Positions 44,527-53,422 are shown, counted from the first letter of the stretch. The stretch: DNA of 64,000 nucleotides from Subtercola sp. PAMC28395 (GCF_018889995.1 NZ_CP076547.1:806001-870000); one strand, 5' to 3'. Notes: a model not told the origin generated them from the sequence alone. A program made the numbers and translations.

Positions 44527-45411
44527 TCAGTCAGCGATGCTGAAGAAGTGCGCGGTGCCCCCCGGATTGCTCACGGTGATGGCTTCGTCGAGGTCTCGGA
44601 ACTGTGCATCGAGGGTGTGCCCGACCAGCTTGATCGAGGTGCTGCCATCGGCATTGGTGAGCACCTTGGAGACGAGCATCGTGTGGTCGACGCCGTTTCC
44701 GTTCTGGGGATCCCAGTCGAACATGACGACATCGCCGACCTTCACCTTGGCCCGGTCGCTCAGTTCGAGTCGGGTGGTGTCTGGCCGGGAGGCGAGATAG
44801 TCGTCCATCTCGTTGCCACGGATCCAGCTGTAGCTGTAGTCGCCTGTCGTCGCGTAGTCGCTGTACCAGTCATCGTTCTGCTCCCAGCCGCGGGCGAGCA
44901 GGGTCTGATTCACAATATTGCCGCAGTCGTTGTCGGGAAACCTGCCCCACTCGGCGAGGTTGTAGTTCTGCCAGTAGGTGAAGGCGTACTGGAGTTGACG
45001 GTCGACAGTGCTGATCGCCTGATAGCTGAACTGCGGGGCGGCGGCTCGGGTCGTGCCGTCAGACTGGCCGAGCGTGATCGAGACGGTTGCCGGCTGGTAG
45101 TCGGCAGCAGCCGGCGTCACCACGCTGATCGTCTGGTCGTCAGTCACCGAGAAGGATTCCGCCGGCACCCCGCCGATGAGCACCGAGACGGTCTTGCCGA
45201 GGCCCGTGCCCGTGAGCGCAAGGGCCGTGCCACCGAGCAGCGAACCGGAGGCGACACTCGCCCTGGTCACTTCGGGGACCGGCGTCGGTGAAGGGCTCGG
45301 TGTTGCTGGGACGTTTGCGTCTTCGGCGGTTGCGCGCAGGGCAACGCCGCCGACGATCGCGGTCAGGCTGGCGCCACCGGCAAAGAGGAGAAGAGCGCGA
45401 CGAGAAGGCAT
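44527..45411 (-). CDS. Exported amidase-domain protein with IPT/TIG domain
   Basis: 294 residues. The N-terminus PSRRALLLFAGGASLTAIVGG resembles a Tat signal (twin Arg before a hydrophobic stretch), ending near residue 30. An IPT/TIG immunoglobulin-like domain covers about 48-125. The C-terminal part matches the putative amidase family (Amidase_6, NlpC/P60-like fold). The likely catalytic Cys is in NDCGNIVNQTLLARG near 163 and the His in VDHTMLVSK near 245. It probably cleaves a peptide or amide bond in the cell wall, in keeping with the neighbouring carboxypeptidase. Substrate not known. Confidence 0.85.
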   Translation of the reverse strand: MPSRRALLLFAGGASLTAIVGGVALRATAEDANVPATPSPSPTPVPEVTRASVASGSLLGGTALALTGTGLGKTVSVLIGGVPAESFSVTDDQTISVVTPAAADYQPATVSITLGQSDGTTRAAAPQFSYQAISTVDRQLQYAFTYWQNYNLAEWGRFPDNDCGNIVNQTLLARGWEQNDDWYSDYATTGDYSYSWIRGNEMDDYLASRPDTTRLELSDRAKVKVGDVVMFDWDPQNGNGVDHTMLVSKVLTNADGSTSIKLVGHTLDAQFRDLDEAITVSNPGGTAHFFSIAD

Positions 45412-45504
45412 CCATCCAGAACATCATTCGCATCTATGAATTACATGTGTGCCCCGAAAGGGGGAACACAGAGAATCACGCGCGCGGGTCCACAGAGATC
45501 TGAG

Positions 45505-45533
45505 TTGCACGTGCCTTTCGCGGGGTGTAACTT
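45505..45533 (+). promoter_or_regulatory. Candidate promoter of the MFS exporter gene
   Basis: TTGCAC and TAACTT are separated by 17 bases, about 70 bases before the start at 45602, in the divergent gap with the amidase gene. Both boxes fit actinobacterial sigma-70 preferences reasonably. Confidence 0.4.
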
Positions 45534-45601
45534 TGCAGTCTACGCAAACTTTTTTCGGCAGCACCCTCCCGCACTCACGCACTCCCTTTCAGAGGAATTT
45601 C

Positions 45602-47428
45602 ATGTCTCGCGCCAGTACCTCCGGCAAAGCCCGGGCCCAATCGATCAAAGACGCCGGCGGCGTCATGTCGCACCGGCAGATCATGGTCATCATCTTCGCC
45701 TTGATGGCAGGCATGTTCCTTGCCGCCCTCGACCAGACCATTGTCGGCACCTCGATGCGTACGATTTCCGACGACTTGCACGGCCTGAGCCTGCAGGCGT
45801 GGGTGACGACCGCGTACCTCATCATGTCGACGATCTCAACGCCGATCTACGGCAAGCTCTCGGACATCTTCGGCCGTCGGCCGCTGTTCATCATCGCCAT
45901 CACGATCTTCCTCGTGGGCTCGCTGCTGGCCGGCATCTCGACGTCTATGTACGAGCTCGCGGTGTTCCGTGGCATCCAGGGTCTCGGTGCCGGTGGCCTG
46001 ATGGCCCTGCCCCTCGCGATCATGGGTGACATGCTCGCCCCGCGCGAGCGCGCAAAGTACCAGGGCTACTTTCTGGCCACCTTCGGCATCGCCAGCGTCA
46101 TCGGCCCGCTGCTGGGCGGCCTGCTGGCCGGCTCGAATGAGATCCTCGGCATCACCGGGTGGCGCTGGGTCTTCCTGATCAACCTCCCCATCGGCATCGT
46201 CGCCCTCGCCGTCGTGCTCAAGTTCCTGCACCTGCCGCACACCAAGCGCACCGTTCGCATCGACTGGTGGGGTGCGGCCATGGTCGTGCTGGCACTCGTT
46301 CCGCTGCTCCTCGTGGCTGAACAGGGCCGTGAGTGGGGTTGGGGTTCTGCTGGGGCGTGGCTCTGTTATGTACTCTCGGCCGTCGGCATCGCCGCGTTCA
46401 TCTTCGCCGAGCGCCGGATGGGCGACGATGCACTCATTCCGCTGAAGCTCTTCAGGTCATCCACCTTCTCGATGGCGACAGTGCTCGGCGTTCTCGTCGG
46501 GTTCGGCATGTTCGGTGCCATGATGACGATTCCGCTGTACCTGCAGATCGTTCAGGGCCGCACGCCCACCGAATCGGGCTTCCTCATGCTGCCGATGATC
46601 CTCGGGCTCATGATCTCGTCGATCGTCAGCGGGCAGATGATCGCCCGAACCGGCCGGTACAAGAAGTTCCCGGTCATGGGCACCGCGTTCATGGCCGTCG
46701 GTTTCTACCTGATGACGTATCTCACCGTCGACAAGCCCCTGTACTTCGTCATGATCGCGATGTTCCTCATCGGCCTGGGCCTCGGCCAGATGATGCAGAC
46801 GCTCACCATCGCGTCGCAGAACTCGGTCGGCCCGCGTGACATCGGTGTGGCGACGAGCGCGTCGACCTTCTTCCGGCAGATCGGTGGAACGCTGGGCACC
46901 GCGGTCGTCTTCTCGTTCATCTTCACACGGCTGCCCACGACCGTCGCCGACGCGTTCAGCTGGACGTCGACGCAGCAGGGCATCGCCGCAGCTGCCACCG
47001 ACCCGGCCGTGACGGGCAACCCGGCGAACGCACAGGTGCTCGGCTGGATCCAGAACCAGGATGTCGCCGCCATCGGCTCTGCGCTGAACGGTGACACGGC
47101 CTTCCTGAGCGTCATCGACCCGCGCCTCGCGTACCCGTTCCTCAGCGGTTTCTCGTACGCGATCGCCTCGGTCTTCTGGATCACGCTCGCCGTCATTCTG
47201 GTGGCCTTCGTGCTCGCCCTCTTCCTCAAGGCTCCCCCGCTTCGTGCGAAGTCGGCCATGCAGGAGGCAAGCGATTTGGATGCCCGTGACGACGTGCTGG
47301 CGGCTGAAGCCCTCGCTGCGGCCAACCTCACCGGTGCCATGATCGAACCCGGCACCTCGAGCGAGCAGTTCGACTCGGTCGCGGCCCCCGCCGGAGCCGC
47401 AGGCCCAGACGCACCGCGCCACGGCTGA
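45602..47428 (+). CDS. MFS drug exporter, DHA2 (EmrB/QacA, 14-helix) family
   Basis: 608 residues from ATG 45602 with AGAGGA upstream. Fourteen membrane helices can be traced. Motif A-like YGKLSDIFGRRPLFI follows helix 2, and LDQTIVGTSMRTIS (motif D1) lies in helix 1. GFATFGIASVIGPLLGGLL-type motif C (antiporter motif) is in helix 5. A cytosolic acidic tail of about 60 residues ends the protein. It exports lipophilic or cationic compounds against protons. No local TetR or MarR regulator is present. Substrate cannot be told. Confidence 0.94.
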   Translation: MSRASTSGKARAQSIKDAGGVMSHRQIMVIIFALMAGMFLAALDQTIVGTSMRTISDDLHGLSLQAWVTTAYLIMSTISTPIYGKLSDIFGRRPLFIIAITIFLVGSLLAGISTSMYELAVFRGIQGLGAGGLMALPLAIMGDMLAPRERAKYQGYFLATFGIASVIGPLLGGLLAGSNEILGITGWRWVFLINLPIGIVALAVVLKFLHLPHTKRTVRIDWWGAAMVVLALVPLLLVAEQGREWGWGSAGAWLCYVLSAVGIAAFIFAERRMGDDALIPLKLFRSSTFSMATVLGVLVGFGMFGAMMTIPLYLQIVQGRTPTESGFLMLPMILGLMISSIVSGQMIARTGRYKKFPVMGTAFMAVGFYLMTYLTVDKPLYFVMIAMFLIGLGLGQMMQTLTIASQNSVGPRDIGVATSASTFFRQIGGTLGTAVVFSFIFTRLPTTVADAFSWTSTQQGIAAAATDPAVTGNPANAQVLGWIQNQDVAAIGSALNGDTAFLSVIDPRLAYPFLSGFSYAIASVFWITLAVILVAFVLALFLKAPPLRAKSAMQEASDLDARDDVLAAEALAAANLTGAMIEPGTSSEQFDSVAAPAGAAGPDAPRHG

Positions 47429-47447
47429 CCTCTGACGCGCCACTTCA

Positions 47448-47499
47448 GGTGCGCGAAAACGTCCCCAAGACTCACGTTTTGGGGACGTTTTTGCGCACC
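47448..47499. terminator. Large inverted repeat after the MFS gene
   Basis: GGTGCGC-g-AAAACGTCCCC and GGGGACGTTTTTGCGCACC pair almost completely around a 14-base centre, giving a stem of about 18 pairs with T- and A-rich sections on both strands. It lies 20 bases after the exporter stop, between convergent genes, and could terminate from both sides. A related element follows at 47586. Confidence 0.65.
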
Positions 47500-47585
47500 C
47501 GCGCGGTGCACGTGCCCGCCGAATGGATGCTCGGGGTTGTCGGCAGCGATCGCCTCACACACTCGAAACTCACGCTCGTCCCCCA

Positions 47586-47635
47586 GTGCGCGGAAACGTC
47601 CCCAAGCCTCAGTCTTTCGGGACGCTTGCGCGCAC
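47586..47635. repeat. Second, related inverted repeat
   Basis: GTGCGCGGAAACGTCCC and GGGACGCTTGCGCGCAC flank a 16-base centre. Arms and even the loop (CAAGCCTCAGTCTTTC versus CAAGACTCACGTTTTG) resemble the element at 47448, 138 bases away. The similarity of loops as well as arms points to a duplicated palindromic element rather than two independent terminators. Confidence 0.65.
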
Positions 47636-47675
47636 CCCGTGAAGTTCAGAGGCCGGGACGGAAGCAGGGCGCAGG

Positions 47676-48605
47676 TTACTCGAAGACGGTGGTCGCGGGG
47701 AGGCGCTTGCGCATGACGGCGATGGCCTCGGGGTTCTGGTCGATGAGCACGAAGTTGCGCCCGAGAGACGCCGCGACTGCCCCGGTTGTGCCGCTGCCGG
47801 CGAAGAAGTCGAGCACCCAGTCGCCCCTACGGGTCGACGCCTGCACGATGCGCCGCAGAACGCCTTCGGGCTTCTGGGTGGGGTAACCCGTCTTCTCCTT
47901 GCCGGTGGGTGACACGATGGTGTGCCACCACACGTCGGTCGGCAGCTTGCCGCGCGCGACCTTCTCCGCCGAGACGAGGCCAGGAGCCATGTATGGCTCC
48001 CGGTCGACCTCCTCTGAGTTGAAGTAGTAGGCGTCAGGGTTCTTGACGTAGACCAGGATCGTGTCGTGCTTCGTCGGCCACTTCGACTTCGACTTCGCGC
48101 CGTAGTCGTACGCCCAGATGATCTCGTTCAGAAAACTCTCGCGGCCGAACAGCGCGTCGAGCAATACCTTCGCGTAGTGCGCCTCGCGGTAGTCGAGGTG
48201 CAGGTAGAGCGTGCCGTCGTCGGCGAGCAGGCGCCAGGCCTCGAGCAGACGTGGTTCGAGGAACTCCCAGTAGTTCTCGAAGACGTCGTCATACCGCAGC
48301 AGGTCACCCTTGATCCGCTCGTAGCTGTTGCCCTTGAAACCCGTGATGGTGCCGGTGCCGGCGGATGCCCGAACGGCGGTCGTGCCCTGCCGCCGCTGCA
48401 CGCGCCCGGTGTTGAAGGGCGGGTCGAGGTAGATCAGCGTGAAAGAGGAGCCGGCGAGGGCAGACAGCACCTCGAGGTTGTCGGCGTGGAGCACGCGGCT
48501 GGGCTTCGACGGCGTCTCGTCGAGGCGATCATCCGGAGTCTGAGGGCTGCCTGTCGGCGTCACCTGCTCGCGCTGTTCGTGCGGGGAGAGCGGCGAAGCG
48601 GGCAT
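47676..48605 (-). CDS. Site-specific DNA methyltransferase (beta class, N6-adenine/N4-cytosine type)
   Basis: 309 residues from ATG 48605. The motif order is catalytic LDPPFNTG near residue 66 first, then the SAM-binding FFAGSGTTGAVA near 268, which defines the beta class. TYPTQKPEGVL-like GYPTQKPEGVLRRI near 240 is also typical. DPPF rather than DPPY still allows adenine methylation. No restriction endonuclease or specificity gene is nearby, so it is a solitary enzyme that may have an epigenetic or cell-cycle role. Target sequence unknown. Confidence 0.9.
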   Translation of the reverse strand: MPASPLSPHEQREQVTPTGSPQTPDDRLDETPSKPSRVLHADNLEVLSALAGSSFTLIYLDPPFNTGRVQRRQGTTAVRASAGTGTITGFKGNSYERIKGDLLRYDDVFENYWEFLEPRLLEAWRLLADDGTLYLHLDYREAHYAKVLLDALFGRESFLNEIIWAYDYGAKSKSKWPTKHDTILVYVKNPDAYYFNSEEVDREPYMAPGLVSAEKVARGKLPTDVWWHTIVSPTGKEKTGYPTQKPEGVLRRIVQASTRRGDWVLDFFAGSGTTGAVAASLGRNFVLIDQNPEAIAVMRKRLPATTVFE

Positions 48606-48675
48606 GTTCTCATTGTGACAGCAGCGCGTCAATCGGTGGCACCGCTCAGGCGCAGGGCGTACCCTCGATCAGATC

Positions 48676-48963
48676 ATGAGTACCGAAACAAAGCACGAGC
48701 CCGACAAGAACCGTTACATGCTGCTGGTGGATGACCGGGAGGCCGGCCTCGCCGACTACCGCATCCAGGGCAGCGAGATCGTCTTCACGCACACCGAGGT
48801 CGACCCGGCCAAGCGCCAGGGAGGCCTCGGCGGCACGCTCGTCAAGGCCGCTCTGGATGATGTTCGAACGTCAACCGGACTGAAGGTTGTCGCGCAGTGC
48901 CCGTTCGTTGCCGACTGGATCGACACCCACCCCGAGTACCACGAGCTGGTCGAGCGCGGCTGA
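48676..48963 (+). CDS. Small GNAT-like N-acetyltransferase (YjdJ/GTN type)
   Basis: 95 residues. The single-domain short GNAT group is recognised by YMLLVDDREAGLADYRI, IVFTHTEVDPAKRQGGLGGTLVKAALDDVR (the acetyl-CoA loop here is RQGGLGG) and VVAQCPFVADWIDTHPEYHELV, whose CPF-x-x-x-W/Y element is diagnostic. It starts 70 bases from and divergent to the methyltransferase gene. Substrate unknown. The 210 bases after it, before the convergent lipoate ligase gene, hold nothing I recognise. Confidence 0.88.
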   Translation: MSTETKHEPDKNRYMLLVDDREAGLADYRIQGSEIVFTHTEVDPAKRQGGLGGTLVKAALDDVRTSTGLKVVAQCPFVADWIDTHPEYHELVERG

Positions 48964-49173
48964 GAATGGCCCTCAGCGAGCGGGTCCTGGCGCGACCCGC
49001 GACCCGCGATCCCACGCCCGGGCCGCGCGAGGCGAGGTCAAGCCTTCGGCACGGTTGCTTGAGCGGCCGCCCGGCCCGCCACCTGCGATATTCGTCGGAG
49101 AGCGTCTTTGCAGACACGCGCTTCGACACGCACGCGCCTGGGGCGCGAGCTACTCAACCAGCGGCGGCAGCCA

Positions 49174-50223
49174 TCACGGAACGCGCTCGATCCACTCCCT
49201 CGTGCTGAACTTCTCGTCGACGAGCTGCTGCGCCTTGGCGTACTCGTCATCGGTGATGTCTCCGGGCGTCGCGCCGTAGAGCGAGGTGAACGTCGCCTTC
49301 ATACGGTCGATGATCTCGGCACGGCTGAGCCCGGTCTGGCTGCGCAGCGGGTCGACGCGTTTGGCGGCCGACTTCGTGCCCTTGTCGCTCATCTTCTCGC
49401 GGCCAATGCGCAGCACCTGCACCATCTTCTCGCCGTCGATGTCGTAGCTCATTGTCACGTGGTGCAGCACAGCACCGTTGCCGAGCCGCTTCTGGGCCGC
49501 ACCGCCGATCTTGCCGGTCGGACTGGAGATGTCATTCAAGGGAACGTAACTCGCGTCGATACCGAGCGACTTCAGGGCGACGAGCACCCACTCGTCGAGA
49601 AAAGCGTAGGAGTCGGCGAAGCTGAGGCCCTGCACCAGGTCGGCCGGCGCGTAGATCGAGTACGTCACGACCGACCCGGCCTCCATGAACATGGCCCCGC
49701 CACCGCTGACCCGACGAACCACGTCGAAGCCGTACTTGGCGGCGTTCTCGGGGTCGACCTCGTTCTTGAGCGACTGGAAGCTGCCGATCACGACGGCCGG
49801 TGAATCCCACTCCCAGATGCGAAGCGTGGGAGCGCGGCGGCCCTCCCCCACTTCGACAGCCAGCACCTCATCGAGCGCCATCTGCATGACGGGAGGCACT
49901 GCCTTCGAGTGGATGATCTGCCAGTCGTAGTCTCGCCAACTCGTCGCCTTGGCAAGCGAACGCCGAATCGCGACCGCAACGCCTTCTGGCGAGAACCCGA
50001 GCAGCGTGGCATCCTTCGGCAGTGCAGCCTTGATCGCGGCCGCGATCGACGCTGCATCACTCTCGGCCGAGAGCCCGTTCACGGCGTCGTTGATGTCACC
50101 GAGCGCGCTGTCGGGCTCGAGGAAGAAGTCGCCGGCCAGTCGGAAGTCGGCGAACACCCCGTCGATGACCTCGAGGTCGACCACGACGAGCTTGCCACCA
50201 GGGACTTTGTATTCTCCATGCAC
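49174..50223 (-). CDS. lplA: Lipoate-protein ligase A with accessory domain at the N-terminus
   Basis: 349 residues from a GTG start. Residues about 1-80 resemble the small accessory domain that in E. coli LplA sits at the C-terminus. The ligase domain follows, with RRVSGGGAMF near 176 (lipoyl-AMP pocket) and the catalytic Lys in SPTGKIGGAAQKR near 240. It activates lipoate with ATP and attaches it to lipoyl domains such as that of the E2 at 1-1431. The permuted order is a known variant in actinobacteria and archaea in general terms. Not linked to the E2 operon. Confidence 0.9.
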   Translation of the reverse strand: MHGEYKVPGGKLVVVDLEVIDGVFADFRLAGDFFLEPDSALGDINDAVNGLSAESDAASIAAAIKAALPKDATLLGFSPEGVAVAIRRSLAKATSWRDYDWQIIHSKAVPPVMQMALDEVLAVEVGEGRRAPTLRIWEWDSPAVVIGSFQSLKNEVDPENAAKYGFDVVRRVSGGGAMFMEAGSVVTYSIYAPADLVQGLSFADSYAFLDEWVLVALKSLGIDASYVPLNDISSPTGKIGGAAQKRLGNGAVLHHVTMSYDIDGEKMVQVLRIGREKMSDKGTKSAAKRVDPLRSQTGLSRAEIIDRMKATFTSLYGATPGDITDDEYAKAQQLVDEKFSTREWIERVP

Positions 50224-50370
50224 CTGTTCAGCCTAACAACCGTGGGTCGCGCCCACGCTGCTCCCGTCGAAGCACAGCCCCGCCAGCGCAGGCTGTCGCG
50301 CGCGCCCGCACGCTGGACGACTCGAACTCACGGTCGGGGCGCTGTACGGCAAACAGCGGCACGCAAGTTC

Positions 50371-50427
50371 GGGCGGAGATCCGATACTCCGCCGCAAATG
50401 CGCACGGGGAACGCGACATCTCCGCCC
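50371..50427. repeat. Inverted repeat upstream of the lipoate ligase gene
   Basis: GGGCGGAGAT (50371-50380) and ATCTCCGCCC (50418-50427) are perfect 10-base arms around 37 bases. Outside the arms AAGTTC and AAAGTC also roughly mirror. The gap between two leftward genes (50224-50469) contains no gene, so the repeat may be a terminator of the hydrolase gene or a mobile palindromic element. Confidence 0.6.
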
Positions 50428-50469
50428 AAAGTCGAGCTGGCTGGGGGCGCCGCGCCTTGCCAGCGGGGG

Positions 50470-51342
50470 TCAGCGGGTGGTCGGCACCACCAGGCGCTGG
50501 TCGAGCCACGCGATCAGGTCGCCGATCACCTCGTCGCGGTTCGTCTCGCGCAGGACCTCGTGCCGGGCATCCGGATACAGCTTCACGGTCACGTCGTGCA
50601 ACTGGGCCTTGCGGTACGCATCAGCCAGCTTCTGCACACTGCGCTCTCCACCGAGGATGTCGTCGGTGCCGGCCAGGATGAGGATCGGGATGTCGGTGGC
50701 AAAGCTCTTGGCCGGGCGGCCAAAGAGTCGTAACCCGTCTGCCAGCCCGAACAGCTTGAGAACCTTCGCCTCGAACATGAGATCGTCTGCAGCGGCTTTC
50801 GTCTGTACGGCCACGTCGCGGCTCAGCCATTCGTAACCGGTGCCCCCGCCGCCGGGTGGGCGGTGGCGTCGGCTGAGGTCTCCGCCATCCATCGAGCCGG
50901 GCATCCGGTAGGCCGTACCCACCAGAACAGCACCCGCGTACCCGGCAGACGAGGCGTTGAGGAGCTTCTGCACCATGAGCGAGCCCCAGCTCTGGGCCAG
51001 CAGCACGATCGGCATGCCGGGGTGCTTCGCCCTGATGATCTCGGTGAACTGCCGGATGCCCGCGATCGTGGCACGCAGGCCCCCGGCTCCGAGGTGGCCG
51101 AGCCGGGTGTGGTCGCCACCGTACTGGTCGAGACCGGTCTGGCCGTGACCGCGGTGGTCGTTGGCGTAGACCGAGTAGCCGGCCGCATTAAGCTCGCGCG
51201 CGACCTGGTCGTAGCGCTCGGCGTACTCGCCGAGGCCGTGTGAGATCTGGATGATCGCGCGAGGGTTCGCGATCAGCCATTCGTAGTACGTGATGGTGAC
51301 GCCGTGTTCGTCGTTGAAGGTTGGCACATGCTCATTCTGCAC
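50470..51342 (-). CDS. Alpha/beta hydrolase (monoacylglycerol lipase/lysophospholipase-like)
   Basis: 290 residues from a GTG start. The serine-hydrolase fold shows the oxyanion region ISHGLGEYAERY near 33, DHRGHGQT near 61, the nucleophile elbow LAQSWGSLM near 117, the Asp in LAGTDDILGG near 228 and His in DARHEVLRE near 258. The elbow is A-x-S-x-G, not G-x-S-x-G, a minor variation. It probably hydrolyses monoacylglycerols or similar esters. It is divergent from paralogue 3 (58 bases to its start), which may share its control region. Confidence 0.9.
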   Translation of the reverse strand: MQNEHVPTFNDEHGVTITYYEWLIANPRAIIQISHGLGEYAERYDQVARELNAAGYSVYANDHRGHGQTGLDQYGGDHTRLGHLGAGGLRATIAGIRQFTEIIRAKHPGMPIVLLAQSWGSLMVQKLLNASSAGYAGAVLVGTAYRMPGSMDGGDLSRRHRPPGGGGTGYEWLSRDVAVQTKAAADDLMFEAKVLKLFGLADGLRLFGRPAKSFATDIPILILAGTDDILGGERSVQKLADAYRKAQLHDVTVKLYPDARHEVLRETNRDEVIGDLIAWLDQRLVVPTTR

Positions 51343-51400
51343 CCTGCCTGAACCCGAATGATGTATGCTGACGTTTTCTCATTACCGGAAGGACTGGAAC

Positions 51401-53380
51401 GTGTCGTCACCTGTCAGCAGCGATGGCCTGGGGGCTCACCAAACACCGGGCCGGAGGCGGCGCAGGCGACGACTTCTTATTGCGGCACTGTCGGCACTTA
51501 CCCTCGTCAGCGGGTTGGTGGTGATTCCGGCGACCACGGCCTCTGCCCTCTCGATCGACTGTGCATACACACCAGGTCTAGGCGACTACGCGGCACGCAA
51601 CGGTATCGACTGCGAGGTGGGCACCAGCGGGGGGTTCATCAGCACGGCCGGCCCCGGCGGATTCAGCAGTGCCTTCATGCCTGGAGGTGCCGTTGCGCCG
51701 GGCATGATGTCGTCGTACTGCGTCAATGAAGCCCCCTCGATGCCCGAGGAGCTCTACGCCAGAGGCACGGTCACGACAGAGTCATACTCCTACGCCAACG
51801 GAACAGCCTCGACGTATTACTACCGTGACGGCAAGTTCTTCGCCCAGCGGGATATCTTCGACCTGCACGGCGATGGTGACACGGGCGGCCGCGACACCAT
51901 CACGATCAGGGACTTCTCCCTCGGCAACGGGCTCATGGTCAAGTGGCAGCTTGACTGCCTGAACCGCACAGGATGGCTTCAATCGGTCATCGACACCAAC
52001 AATGTCGACGTCGATGAGTATGTCGTCGGTCCTTCGCCGACAGCTACTCCCATTCCCACCCCTACGACCACCCCGCCAACACATTCGAGCGAACTGCCCG
52101 TCTCCAGCGCCAGCCTCACTCCGGTCGCAGGGGGAACGAACGAGTTCACGTACAGCGTGGAGCTCAAGAACACCCACGCTTTCGCGCGACCAATGAGTCT
52201 CGAAGTCGACGAGTCGACCTTCACCGTGACAAAAGTCTCAGCGATGCCACCCGGTGGCTCCTGCCCGAGCGCGAGTGGGCTCGCACTGCGCTGCGTGGTC
52301 GACCCCATGGCAGCCAACTCATCGGGAGTCTTCACCTTTCTCGTCACAGCGAAACCGACCGCGGGTTCGTCGGCCGACCTGGTCTCGATAGCCTCCGTGC
52401 ACGGCCTCATCGGCGCCCATGCTGTGGGAGCAAGCTACAACCTCTCCCACGCACGGGTTTCGCCGTTCAACGGGTCGATGGAGACGACGAGCTTCATCTC
52501 GCCAGGGCACGCGCCTGCAGCGGGTGCCGACGTGACCTACGGCGTGACTCTGCGAGCGACATCTGCGGGCTCGCCGACGGTGAAACTCAGCGTGAATGGA
52601 CTGGCAAACGCATCGGAGGCATCCGTTCCCGCGGGTTGGGTACGGTCTGGTTCGCTCGACGGCACGACGATCACCTACAAGGGATCGTTCATGAACGTGG
52701 GCGACATCAGGTCACTCTCACTTCACTTCAGACTCTCGGGGACGAGCAACACCGCGAGTGTTCTGTCTTCGGTGAATGATGCACCGGCAAAGACCGACAC
52801 CGTGACGATCCAGCCGGATTCCCCGGTGTGCACGGGCAGCGCCGTCGTGCAGAACCGTACGGCACAGGTGCAGCTCGATGCACTCTCGTGTTCCGTTGCG
52901 GCCGGTTCGCGACTCAGCGATGTGTACCACCCCGAGGCCCACGGGCAACTCACGGTCAAACCCAGCGGCGCACTGTTCTACCGAGCCAGAGACGCCATCT
53001 TCAGCGGTGATGACACGGCCTACGTGGTTGCCATTGATTCGGCGGGCCGTGCGAGTGCGCCCACCGCGATTCCTGTGAAAATCGCACCCCCGGCCACCGC
53101 AGTCGCCGACGAATTCAGGGTGACCAGCGGCGGCTCCTTGAACGTTGCTGGTGCAGGCACCGGGTTGACGGCGAACGATGTGTTCCCTGCCGGGCGCGAG
53201 GGCTGGCTGGTCGAGGCAGGCAACCCGCCCGCAAACGGCGACGTGCAGGTGAATGCCGATGGGAGCATCCGGTACACACCGCACGCGGGGTTCCGTGGCG
53301 ACGATACCTTCCGCTACCGCCTCGGAGGGCCGCAGGGAGCACACAGTGATCCGGTGACTGTGACCGTGCACGTGCAGTAG
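51401..53380 (+). CDS. Exported protein, paralogue 3 with extra domains before the shared module
   Basis: 659 residues from GTG 51401 (GGAAGGA at 7-base spacing). A long Arg-rich signal sequence ends ASA near residue 49. An N-terminal domain of about 165 residues with Cys and a Ca-loop-like DLHGDGDTGGRDT is followed by a Pro/Thr linker (PTATPIPTPTTTPP). A DUF11-like beta domain comes next (about 235-345). The shared C-terminal module closes it: TSFISPGH, VTYGVTLRATSAG, IRSLSLHF, Cys pair (VCTGS, LSCSVAAGS), PPATAVADEF, GWLVEAGNPPANG, YTPHAGFRGDDTFRYRLGG. Ends directly after the module with no anchor. Likely secreted surface protein; function unknown. Confidence 0.88.
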   Translation: MSSPVSSDGLGAHQTPGRRRRRRRLLIAALSALTLVSGLVVIPATTASALSIDCAYTPGLGDYAARNGIDCEVGTSGGFISTAGPGGFSSAFMPGGAVAPGMMSSYCVNEAPSMPEELYARGTVTTESYSYANGTASTYYYRDGKFFAQRDIFDLHGDGDTGGRDTITIRDFSLGNGLMVKWQLDCLNRTGWLQSVIDTNNVDVDEYVVGPSPTATPIPTPTTTPPTHSSELPVSSASLTPVAGGTNEFTYSVELKNTHAFARPMSLEVDESTFTVTKVSAMPPGGSCPSASGLALRCVVDPMAANSSGVFTFLVTAKPTAGSSADLVSIASVHGLIGAHAVGASYNLSHARVSPFNGSMETTSFISPGHAPAAGADVTYGVTLRATSAGSPTVKLSVNGLANASEASVPAGWVRSGSLDGTTITYKGSFMNVGDIRSLSLHFRLSGTSNTASVLSSVNDAPAKTDTVTIQPDSPVCTGSAVVQNRTAQVQLDALSCSVAAGSRLSDVYHPEAHGQLTVKPSGALFYRARDAIFSGDDTAYVVAIDSAGRASAPTAIPVKIAPPATAVADEFRVTSGGSLNVAGAGTGLTANDVFPAGREGWLVEAGNPPANGDVQVNADGSIRYTPHAGFRGDDTFRYRLGGPQGAHSDPVTVTVHVQ

Positions 53381-53387
53381 TCGTGAC

Positions 53388-53422
53388 GCGCGGTGACGGT
53401 ATGTGTGACGCCGTCACTGCGC
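53388..53422 (+). terminator. Hairpin terminator after paralogue 3
   Basis: GCGC-g-GTGACGG and CCGTCAC-t-GCGC form a stem of 11 pairs with one mismatch around an 11-base loop, starting 8 bases after the stop codon. No T run follows, as is common in high-GC actinobacteria. Confidence 0.6.

Noticed and set aside
47448..47635. Reading the two palindromes as phage attachment sites
   Set aside because: There is no integrase, no foreign segment between them and no direct-repeat core. A palindromic element or terminators explain them better.
51365..51400. ATG at 51365 as the start of paralogue 3
   Set aside because: It lacks a ribosome binding site, whereas GTG 51401 has GGAAGGA at 7 bases and gives a normal Arg-rich signal sequence.
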